Below are positions 1 through 6,047 of a DNA stretch of 6,056 nt, in pieces. The translations under genes were made by a program, and so were the position numbers. Numbering within the stretch: position 1 is the first letter of the stretch; every line of letters starts with the position of its first letter. Origin of the DNA: Candidatus Omnitrophota bacterium (GTDB taxonomy: Bacteria > Omnitrophota > Gorgyraeia > B26-G9); the NCBI GenBank assembly GCA_018399295.1, contig JAGYOO010000095.1, forward strand, positions 1 to 6,056, given 5' to 3'. The notes under the pieces are model-generated. The model had not been told where the DNA came from and did not search any database. It saw only the letters and a list, made by a program, of their open reading frames with translations.

Positions 1-1798
1 AAGAATTACTCGATGGTTCGGCAGGAGAAGAAATCTTTTTCAGGATTTTATTCTTCAGGGCCGCATCGCCGGGATGTCCGAGAGATATGGCTTTTTCATA
101 TTTCTGTCGCGCGAGTTCCGGATTATTAAGGTTAAGGTGAGCCTTGGCCAGGAAAAAATTTACAGCTGGATGATTTGGTTCGATAGCCGCGGCTGTCTCC
201 AGAGCCGACAGAGCGGAATCATACATGCCATGATTTCCGTGGATGCAGGCTATCCGGATATAGGTATTTATATTGCCCGGATTGCAGTCTATGGCAAGGG
301 AAAGGGCAGTCAGAGCTTTTTCAGGCTGTCCTTGCTGAGTATAAAGGAACGAGAGAAGATTGTAGGCATTATCGTCGCATGGCTTTTTCTTTAGAATTTG
401 CCGCAGACATGCCTCGGCCTTCGCGTACTCCTCAAGTCGAATGTAAGCCGTCGCGAGTAATCTTAAATTATCGGCCGAGTTCACAAGGGTAAAACTTTTT
501 CGAGAATATTTTTCCGCCTGTTTGAATTTACCGGTTTTTAAATAATAATATCCGAGCAGACGATAGCCTTTCTCATTGCCGGGATCGTTTCTGACTATAT
601 TTTCAGAGAAGGTCTTGTCGTTTCTCCAAGTCAGATTCTGCTTTGCTGTCGTAAGGGAATAAAAGATTATCAGTATAAATACTGCTGCTGCAGCCGGTTT
701 TAAAAAACGGGGACGAACGATCATATATTCAAAAGCTGAGGCCAGAAGTAGGAAATATCCAATGGAAGCCACGTATAGATAGTGGTCTGACATATAGAAT
801 GGCAGGGGGTAGAATAGGTTGCTGACCGGAATGAGCCCAGTGAAAAACCAGAGGATGCTGAAACATACGATTGGAGATTTTTTTCTTATTTTCCAGGCGA
901 CCAGGAAAAGGGCTATTGAAAGCGAGATGCCGGCGGCTGCGGGTATGGTAAGTAAAGAGTTTACTTCGCTTCGATAGAACATATGCAAGCCGCGGGGAAG
1001 AATGAGGATGCGTATATAATTGATGATTGCCGTAAACAATAGCGGGAGCCGCTGGGGGATGTCCGCGATAAAGGGAGTCAGCGTATATGAATGGCTGATT
1101 ATAAGCGCACGGAACGAGAGATAGATAAGCGTGACTGCTATGAAGGGGAGAAGTCTTCGGATGTTTAGCGGCCGTGACAGGCTGTAATAACAGATTAGCA
1201 AAAACGGGATAAACATGAGCGCGTATTCCTTGGACAGCAGGGCCAGGAAGTAGGTAATCAGCGCCGCGGGGCCAAAAACAGAATAAGATTTATCGGATCT
1301 CAGGTAAAAGATAAGTGCGACAAGAAGAAAAAACAGGGAAAGTGGTTCGGAACGGCCGGAGATGTAAGCGATGACTTCTGAATGAATTGGATGGACAACG
1401 AAAAAAGCAGCGCACAGGAACGCGGTTAGGGATCGCTTAAACAGAAGCATGATAAAGAGATATATGCCCAGCGCGTTCAGGATGTGTAAAATAATATTAG
1501 TGAGATGATAGCCAAAGGGTTCCAGAGAGCCTATCCGGAAGTTAATCATATAGGAGATGGTCTGCAGTGGACGATAGAAAATAAGACCGGAATCTTCAGA
1601 CCGGAAGAAAGAACCGGCTCCGGCTGGGCGGCTGAAGGCGCTTAAAACGTGCCGAAAATCGCGGATGAAAGTGTTGTTCTCAACAAAGGCATGATCATCA
1701 AGAACGAAATCACCGTTAAGAGAATTAAGATAAACAGCGAGTCCCAGAAGCACAATTAAAACCAGATGAAGAAAGACAGATTTTCTATCAGTATTCAC
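1..1798 (-). CDS. GT-C-type membrane glycosyltransferase with C-terminal TPR repeats (partial, 3' end outside window)
   Basis: Continuous reading frame of 599 codons from a GTG at 1798 to the left edge, with no stop. Residues 8-27 form a first membrane helix, followed by an Asp pair (D34-D35) in the first outer loop, as in GT-C enzymes. Other family marks are YRPLQ (75-79), HPIHSE (136-141) followed by SGRSE (147-151), LLSKEYA, and MSDHYLYVASIGY just before the last helices. I count about eleven hydrophobic segments up to residue 390. Residues 408-576 then hold about five TPRs. This matches the bacterial PMT/TMTC-like 'tetratricopeptide repeat protein' family, which probably transfers sugars from lipid-phosphate donors on the outer face of the membrane; its substrate is unknown. 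The start rests on the N-terminal helix and on the absence of ATG, GTG or TTG in frame for 96 nt upstream. GTG at V16 is an alternative but lies inside the helix. No frameshift was seen. Confidence 0.9.
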   Translation of the reverse strand, partial: MNTDRKSVFLHLVLIVLLGLAVYLNSLNGDFVLDDHAFVENNTFIRDFRHVLSAFSRPAGAGSFFRSEDSGLIFYRPLQTISYMINFRIGSLEPFGYHLTNIILHILNALGIYLFIMLLFKRSLTAFLCAAFFVVHPIHSEVIAYISGRSEPLSLFFLLVALIFYLRSDKSYSVFGPAALITYFLALLSKEYALMFIPFLLICYYSLSRPLNIRRLLPFIAVTLIYLSFRALIISHSYTLTPFIADIPQRLPLLFTAIINYIRILILPRGLHMFYRSEVNSLLTIPAAAGISLSIALFLVAWKIRKKSPIVCFSILWFFTGLIPVSNLFYPLPFYMSDHYLYVASIGYFLLLASAFEYMIVRPRFLKPAAAAVFILIIFYSLTTAKQNLTWRNDKTFSENIVRNDPGNEKGYRLLGYYYLKTGKFKQAEKYSRKSFTLVNSADNLRLLATAYIRLEEYAKAEACLRQILKKKPCDDNAYNLLSFLYTQQGQPEKALTALSLAIDCNPGNINTYIRIACIHGNHGMYDSALSALETAAAIEPNHPAVNFFLAKAHLNLNNPELARQKYEKAISLGHPGDAALKNKILKKISSPAEPSSNS

Positions 1799-1804
1799 GA
1801 CTGG

Positions 1805-1833
1805 ATTATACTTTAAAGGGAAATTCGAATCAA
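1805..1833 (-). promoter_or_regulatory. Sigma70-like promoter for the TPR glycosyltransferase, predicted leaderless
   Basis: On the minus strand, TTGATT (1833-1828) is separated by exactly 17 bp from a perfect TATAAT (1810-1805). Seven bases past the -10 box is the G of the GTG start codon at 1798, so the predicted transcript has essentially no leader. This agrees with the lack of any Shine-Dalgarno sequence in front of the GTG. The boxes and spacing are seen directly; the transcription start is inferred. Confidence 0.7.
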
Positions 1834-1857
1834 GCTTGTTAAGGAAACAAACTTTTC

Positions 1858-1886
1858 TTGTCAGTATATTTTTCGGATGATAGAAT
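1858..1886 (+). promoter_or_regulatory. Extended -10 sigma70-like promoter for the GT2-methyltransferase gene
   Basis: TTGTCA (1858-1863, 5 of 6 to consensus), a 17-bp spacer, then TAGAAT (1881-1886, 5 of 6). The TGA directly before the -10 box supplies the TGn extended element. Transcription would start near 1893 and leave a leader of about 100 nt before the ATG at 1993. It lies back to back with the leftward promoter, with 24 bp between the two -35 boxes, so RNA polymerase binding at one may affect the other. Confidence 0.65.
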
Positions 1887-1894
1887 AGATTAAC

Positions 1895-1921
1895 GCAGAT
1901 CTGGTCCGGGGGCTGATCTGC
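1895..1921 (+). promoter_or_regulatory. Hairpin or inverted repeat at the 5' end of the GT2-methyltransferase leader
   Basis: GCAGATC (1895-1901) and GATCTGC (1915-1921) form a perfect 7-bp inverted repeat around a 13-nt G-rich loop. The left arm also contains the 8-bp palindrome CAGATCTG (1896-1903). It starts two or three bases after the predicted transcription start, so it could be an mRNA-stabilising 5' stem or an operator. No poly-U tract follows, so it is not a terminator. Confidence 0.4.
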
Positions 1922-1983
1922 CGAAATAGTATTACAGGAAAAGATCACTTAACGGATTCTGTTCTCTCCCCGGGAAAAAATTA

Positions 1984-1990
1984 AAAGGAA
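1984..1990 (+). promoter_or_regulatory. Ribosome binding site of the GT2-methyltransferase gene
   Basis: AAAGGAA lies immediately upstream of the ATG at 1993, with only 2-3 nt between the AGGA core and the start codon. It is purine-rich and the only plausible site, but the spacing is short. It contrasts with the two leftward promoter-proximal genes, which have no such site. Confidence 0.5.
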
Positions 1991-1992
1991 CC

Positions 1993-3363
1993 ATGAAGAT
2001 ATCTATTATTATTCCCGCCTATAATGAGCGCAGTACGATCAGTGAGCTTATCCGCCGGGTGCGGGCAGTTCCTCTGGAAAAAGAGGTGATAGTAGTAGAT
2101 GATGCGTCCACAGACGGAACCTGGGAGATACTGGATCAGCTTTCGGGTGAGGATATCCGGCTGTTACGGAATAGCCGAAATCGAGGGAAAGGTTATTGTC
2201 TGCGCAAGGGGTTTCAGCAGGTCACCGGTGAGATTGTCATAATTCAGGACGCGGATCTGGAATACTATCCTGATGAGTATCCCTTGTTGATCTCACTTAT
2301 CAGCGAGGGCAAGGCGGATGTGGTTTATGGTAACCGGTTTATCGGCGCGCACCGGGTTTTCTATTTTTACCATTACCTGGGTAACCGGCTGCTTAATTTT
2401 ATTGCTAATTTCTTCTACAATACCAATCTCAGCGATTTGATGACCGGTTACAAGGCCTTTCGTTCGGATGTTCTTAAGCATCTTGAACTGCGAGCCGATG
2501 GGTTTGGGGTTGAGGCGGAGATCACGGCGCAGTTATTTCGCAGCCATTTTCGGGTATATGAGGTTCCGATTTCTTATGACGGCCGAGAGTATGACGAGGG
2601 GAAAAAGATTTCGTTTCTGGATTTTTTCCGCAGTGTCTATTGGCTGATACGCTGCCGTTTAGAGTCAGGGGACGTGGAAGAAGAGACCCTGAGCCGAATG
2701 CGCGCGCTGAAGAACTATAATCAATGGCTGTTCAGGCAGATAAAACCGCATTTGGGGAAGAGGGTTATTGAAATTGGATCGGGAATCGGATCAATCTCGA
2801 AATTTTTGGCGCCTCACGTCGAACAGGTTGAACTTACGGACATCAATGAACGTTACCTGGAATATCTGCGTAAACGATTTGGCGGAGATCCTCGGGTAAG
2901 CGTAAGGCGGCTTGACGTCGCCGCTGAAGACGGCCGATTGCCGGAACTTGCTGACACTGTTATCTGTTCAAACGTGATCGAACACGTTCAGGATGATGGG
3001 ACTGCTTTGATGAACATCAGAAGACTCCTTCTGCCCGGTGGAAAGGCAGTGCTGATCGTTCCGGCCTTGAAACGGTTGTATGGCTCTATGGATAAACGGC
3101 TGGGGCATGTACGGCGCTATGAGAAGCGCGAACTGGAACAGAAGCTGAGAAAAGCGGGATTAAAAGTTACGAAGATTTATTTTCTGAATCGGCCTGGAGT
3201 CGGGGGCTGGTTGTTTAACGGCCGGATATTGAAAAGAAGCAGTGTTCCGGTTTTTCAGTCAAAACTGTTCGACAGGCTGTTACCGGTTTTGCGGCGGTTA
3301 TACCCGGAACAGCCGAATCAGACCGGCCTTTCCCTGGTCGTTGTAGCTGTTGCCGAATCTTAA
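1993..3363 (+). CDS. Bifunctional family 2 glycosyltransferase / class I SAM-dependent methyltransferase
   Basis: 456 residues in two domains. Residues 1-225 are a GT-A fold GT2 of the dolichol-phosphate-mannose-synthase-like type: IIPAYNE (6-12), VDDAST (35-40), metal-binding DAD (86-88) in QDADLEYYP, GNRF (113-116), TGYKAFR (151-157), GFGVEAEI (170-177) and EGKKISF (202-208). Such enzymes move a nucleotide-sugar residue to polyprenyl phosphate or a related acceptor at the cytoplasmic membrane face. Residues 240-456 are a Rossmann methyltransferase: SAM-binding motif EIGSGIGS (260-267), an acidic residue in LTDIN (D283), NVIEHV (328-332 region), LPGG (347-350) and GHVRRY (371-376). There are no C-terminal membrane helices. 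This GT2-methyltransferase arrangement is known in annotated genomes; its acceptor is not. The domains are joined by a short charged linker (about 225-240). The gene is monocistronic in this window and its stop overlaps the converging gene by 4 bp. Confidence 0.93.
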   Translation: MKISIIIPAYNERSTISELIRRVRAVPLEKEVIVVDDASTDGTWEILDQLSGEDIRLLRNSRNRGKGYCLRKGFQQVTGEIVIIQDADLEYYPDEYPLLISLISEGKADVVYGNRFIGAHRVFYFYHYLGNRLLNFIANFFYNTNLSDLMTGYKAFRSDVLKHLELRADGFGVEAEITAQLFRSHFRVYEVPISYDGREYDEGKKISFLDFFRSVYWLIRCRLESGDVEEETLSRMRALKNYNQWLFRQIKPHLGKRVIEIGSGIGSISKFLAPHVEQVELTDINERYLEYLRKRFGGDPRVSVRRLDVAAEDGRLPELADTVICSNVIEHVQDDGTALMNIRRLLLPGGKAVLIVPALKRLYGSMDKRLGHVRRYEKRELEQKLRKAGLKVTKIYFLNRPGVGGWLFNGRILKRSSVPVFQSKLFDRLLPVLRRLYPEQPNQTGLSLVVVAVAES

Positions 3364-4754
3364 ATAGACTCCCCCAGCAGATAGCGTTCCAGCCGGGCCG
3401 ACGTTTTTATTTTCGGTTCGAGATCCTGCCAGCATTGTTCGTCTTCCATGCACAGATATACTGGTGTTTTTTTGTCGTACTGTCGGATAAGTCTATGGAT
3501 GGTTCTGTAGATTTTTCGGCGCAGGAATAGAGGGTAGCGCAGTTTTCTGTCTTTGCCCAGAAGCAGTTCTCCGTAAAAAATCCCACTTTCCGGAAAGCGG
3601 CGTTCGGAAGCGGATTTAAGCTGACGAGTGCCGCGCAAGGTACCCAAGCTTATCCATTTAAACGGCGGCCTGGCGTTTTCATAGAGATCGTGAATAAGGC
3701 TGGCATAGTGTTTTTTCCAGTCTGGAAAGAGGATCAGCGGATCAAAATGAAAAGCCAGGGAAAATCCTCTTCTCTGCACCGCGCTCGCGGCCTTTAACCG
3801 CGCCTGTAAAGAGGCCGCGCCCTGTTCTTCGGTATCAATAATCAGCTGTGGGTTAAGCGACCAGGAAAGGATGATATTGGCTGTGCCTGTACATTGAAGC
3901 ACGCCTTCGACTGAAGCGCTTTTTGTCTTTAGTTCAAAAAGCACCGGCCGTTCGCGAAAGAATTCGATTAATTGTTTGGCGTAACCGGTAATGTGGTCCA
4001 GGGCAAGAGAGTCGCAGAACTCACCGGTCCCGATCCGGATCGGTCGCTTAAGTTTTTTCTCAAACTCAATAAACCGGTCGAAATAATCTTCCAGATTTGC
4101 CGGCAGGACCAGTCCGGGAAAATTGGCGTATTGCTGGAGGAAGCAGTAGGAACAGTCATAAGGGCAGCCGAAGCCCAGGTTGAATATCCAGTAGTTGCAG
4201 CCGATATGCCCGGAGGTGCAGGGGCAGGGGCGGATAAAGTCCCATTTCTCCTGAACGATGAATAGCCATGGCTGTTTGAACTCTGAGAGATTGAATCGTT
4301 TTGAAGAAAAACTTTCCGAATACGCGGAGATCTGCCGGACTGGAACTGAAGGGAACATTTGAAGAACTTTTTGGGCCAGAGAGCTATTCCGCGCTTCTTT
4401 TTCAATAAAGATCTTTTCCGGCTGAAACGGCTGTGTTAGCGGCAGCCGCGGCAGCGGCGGTTTCAGGGGAGGGAGAAAGATGTCCTGAAATTCAACGCGT
4501 TCCTGTTGATTGGTTAAAGGGAATCGGCGGCTGATAAGCAGATTTTTTAATGCCGCGATTCGATCTCTGGCGGTTGAATTCAATATGGACGGTTTTGTAT
4601 CCATTGCTGCGAACAGTTTCTCCGTAGTGACTTCTGGTTCCCGCCGCAATATCTCATAGATCAGCCGGGTCAGTTCCTGAAATTGATTCTGGTTCAGACG
4701 CACTAAAAACCGCTGCTCAATGGATTCCTTAAGATTTTTCGATAAACTTAACAT
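3360..4754 (-). CDS. SPL-family (spore photoproduct lyase-like) radical SAM protein
   Basis: 464 residues from ATG at 4754. The radical SAM motif CPYDCSYC (C197, C201, C204) holds the 4Fe-4S cluster. Before it comes a CPC-x6-C stretch (C177, C179, C186) with YWIFN, then the signature GTGE-FCDSLALDHITG (about 242-256), a TKS segment matching the substrate-site lysine of SPL, and GELLLGKDRKLRY near the C-terminus. The core from about residue 115 (IFIEKEA) aligns with Bacillus SplB, which repairs UV thymine dimers in spores. The first ~115 residues, including a proline-rich PPLKPPLPRLP, are an extension. In an ungapped alignment the SplB hydrogen-donor Cys141 falls on Glu, with a Cys two residues later, so the reaction is uncertain. 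An ATG at 4889 would add 45 basic residues but overlap the upstream gene by 106 nt; I prefer 4754, 29 nt after that gene's stop, although it has no clear Shine-Dalgarno. Probably co-transcribed with the GT2. Confidence 0.88.
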   Translation of the reverse strand: MLSLSKNLKESIEQRFLVRLNQNQFQELTRLIYEILRREPEVTTEKLFAAMDTKPSILNSTARDRIAALKNLLISRRFPLTNQQERVEFQDIFLPPLKPPLPRLPLTQPFQPEKIFIEKEARNSSLAQKVLQMFPSVPVRQISAYSESFSSKRFNLSEFKQPWLFIVQEKWDFIRPCPCTSGHIGCNYWIFNLGFGCPYDCSYCFLQQYANFPGLVLPANLEDYFDRFIEFEKKLKRPIRIGTGEFCDSLALDHITGYAKQLIEFFRERPVLFELKTKSASVEGVLQCTGTANIILSWSLNPQLIIDTEEQGAASLQARLKAASAVQRRGFSLAFHFDPLILFPDWKKHYASLIHDLYENARPPFKWISLGTLRGTRQLKSASERRFPESGIFYGELLLGKDRKLRYPLFLRRKIYRTIHRLIRQYDKKTPVYLCMEDEQCWQDLEPKIKTSARLERYLLGESI

Positions 4755-4783
4755 AAGGTAAATTGGTTGTTGGTTAAACCGGC

Positions 4784-5629
4784 TTAGTCGTTTTCTAATG
4801 ACGTATTGTATTGTTCGATCAGCTTCCCGTAATGCTCTGCTTCCTTGAAATTTTTTCTTTTCTTCGCGCCGCAGATGTAGATATCGCATTTGCGGCAGAG
4901 TTCCTTCTGGGCGGCAATTTTTTGTTTTTGATTGAGCCGGCCGCTCTCTAATATCTTTACGATCGCCTTGATCCGGTAACGGTCAAGGCAGGGCTGGCGG
5001 GAGAGCTGGTCAGCATGTCCGCCCTGCTTTATAGTCAGCACCTTTGGGATCAGCTTTATTGGCTGGCAACAGCTGACACGCAGCCAGAAATCATAATCCT
5101 CGCACGCGGGCAGTGATTCATCAAACAGCCCTACCTGTGCAAACAGGTCCCGGCGAATAACGACAGTGGAGGGACTGACGCAGCAGAGGCGGAGGGAATT
5201 TTCAAAAATGTCGCCTTCAGGTTTGCGATGAATCGCCTTTTGATTGAGAAACTTTCCGTTTTTATACCAGATCTCTTCGGTATGGAAGACAAGGAATTCC
5301 GGATATTGGCGGATAAATTCGGCGGAAACAGCCAGTTTTTCCGGTTCGAAACTGTCATCTGAGTCGAGAAACGCGAGATATTCGCCCCGGCTGTTCCTGA
5401 TCCCGTTGTTTCTGGCGGAGGAGACCCCGGAATTAGGTTGGAAGAATAACCGGAGCCGGGAATCGGTCATGTCCCGGAGCGAGGCGGCAGCCGGCTCGAA
5501 AGATCCGTCATCCACCACGATAAGTTCAAAATCAGAGAAGCTTTGTGCCAGGACGGATTGGATCGCGTGTCTGAGAAAATCCGGACGGTTATAGACCGGT
5601 ATTATTACGCTGAATAAAGGGTTGTCCAT
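4784..5629 (-). CDS. Family 2 glycosyltransferase
   Basis: 281 residues, a single GT-A domain. N-terminal IIPVYNR (9-15), VDDGS (39-43), QPNSGVSSARN (64-74), metal-binding DSD in FLDSDD (87-92), and the C-terminal catalytic-site segment CEDYDFWLRV (176-185), whose ED pair is the usual GT2 acidic motif. GGHADQLS (203-210) is a further family mark. The remaining C-terminus (about 225-281) is helical and basic, with no membrane segment, so the protein is soluble or peripheral. It most likely adds one sugar to a surface glycan or glycolipid intermediate; the donor and acceptor cannot be read. It is the first gene of a leftward pair, with the radical SAM gene starting 29 nt after its stop. The ATG at 5629 has no Shine-Dalgarno; a strong promoter ends 9 nt upstream, which supports this start and a nearly leaderless message. 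Confidence 0.93.
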   Translation of the reverse strand: MDNPLFSVIIPVYNRPDFLRHAIQSVLAQSFSDFELIVVDDGSFEPAAASLRDMTDSRLRLFFQPNSGVSSARNNGIRNSRGEYLAFLDSDDSFEPEKLAVSAEFIRQYPEFLVFHTEEIWYKNGKFLNQKAIHRKPEGDIFENSLRLCCVSPSTVVIRRDLFAQVGLFDESLPACEDYDFWLRVSCCQPIKLIPKVLTIKQGGHADQLSRQPCLDRYRIKAIVKILESGRLNQKQKIAAQKELCRKCDIYICGAKKRKNFKEAEHYGKLIEQYNTSLEND

Positions 5630-5638
5630 ACAGAAGCG

Positions 5639-5667
5639 ATTATAATAATAATTGAAGAGATTGTAAA
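5639..5667 (-). promoter_or_regulatory. Sigma70-like promoter for the GT2-radical SAM operon, predicted nearly leaderless
   Basis: On the minus strand TTTACA (5667-5662, 5 of 6) is followed after exactly 17 bp by a perfect TATAAT (5644-5639). The predicted start, about seven bases on near 5632, leaves a leader of about 3 nt before the ATG at 5629. No ribosome binding site could fit, and none is seen. The layout is the same as at the other leftward promoter (1805-1833). Confidence 0.7.
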
Positions 5668-5755
5668 CCTATGTTCGGATCTTGTTTTTTTTCTTATCCT
5701 GAAATAGTTGACACTTTTTTTATTTACTGCAAAATAATTTGATGTTTTTTTAAAG

Positions 5756-5928
5756 ACAGAGATCACAAAGGTTAAAGTTTTGTCCTCTGTGTGCTTGCGT
5801 CTTTGGACTCTGTGCACTCAGAAAATAGCCGTCTGTTTTTATTTAAAACACAAAAAAAGTTCACAGAGGTAAAAGAAGAGTTCGAAGATATGCTTTTTCC
5901 TTTTCTCTGTGCCCTTTGTGCTCTCTGT
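5756..5928. repeat. Intergenic element with nested inverted CACAGAG/CTCTGTG repeats
   Basis: The outer arms, 5756-5771 and 5913-5928, are inverted copies matching at 15 of 16 positions. Inner arms CCTCTGTG (5784-5791) and CACAGAGG (5862-5869) are perfect inverted copies. Further CTCTGTG copies sit at 5808-5814 and 5905-5911. Each half can also fold on itself: ACAGAG/CTCTGT with CAAAG/CTTTG on the left, CACAGAG/CTCTGTG on the right. The sequence is AT-rich between arms and has no coding potential. It resembles the CACAGAG-type dispersed intergenic repeats I recall from environmental bacterial genomes; copy number in this genome cannot be seen here. Confidence 0.65.
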
Positions 5929-5993
5929 GGTTGATTTTTTAAATATTTTTTTACCCCATTACTGTTTCTACTGTAAAGTCTCTGAAGAATCCC

Positions 5994-6047
5994 TTAATCC
6001 ATTGAAGGCTCCTTTCTGTCAACCATTTTCAGGATATGTCTATTATA
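5994..6047 (-). promoter_or_regulatory. Orphan leftward gene-start signals (-10 box, Shine-Dalgarno, ATG) ending in an immediate stop
   Basis: On the minus strand there is a perfect TATAAT (6047-6042), then AGAAAGGAG (6017-6009), a 6-nt gap and ATG (6002-6000), but the frame reads ATG GAT TAA. A -35 box would lie beyond the window. An overlapping frame from TTG at 6022 to the stop at 5951 reads 23 residues, including TERSLQWIKGFFRDF, which looks protein-like but is too short to assign. This may be the remnant 5' end of a lost gene, or a chance arrangement. Confidence 0.3.

Noticed and set aside
74..394. 106-codon plus-strand open frame
   Set aside because: It is antisense to the TPR region of the minus-strand glycosyltransferase, which has clear family motifs; the plus-strand product has no recognisable features.
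2293..2481. 62-codon minus-strand frame inside the GT2-methyltransferase gene
   Set aside because: Lies wholly within a gene with conserved domains; a shadow frame.
3968..4405. 145-codon minus-strand and 97-codon plus-strand frames inside the SPL-like gene
   Set aside because: Both overlap the radical SAM motif region in other frames and have low-complexity Ala/Ser/Pro-rich composition typical of shadows.
5131..5594. Short frames on both strands inside the GT2 gene
   Set aside because: Overlap the conserved GT2 catalytic domain; no motif or start signal of their own.
5708..5738. Plus-strand promoter with a perfect TTGACA at 5708-5713
   Set aside because: The only -10 candidate (AATAAT, 5733-5738) needs a 19-bp spacer and no gene follows; AT-rich DNA gives such matches by chance.
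5605..5817. 70-codon minus-strand frame over the GT2 start and its upstream region
   Set aside because: It spans the promoter, T-rich DNA and half of the inverted repeat; composition is not protein-like.
5756..5928. CRISPR array
   Set aside because: The CTCTGTG/CACAGAG copies are short, in inverted orientation and irregularly spaced, with no constant spacer length.
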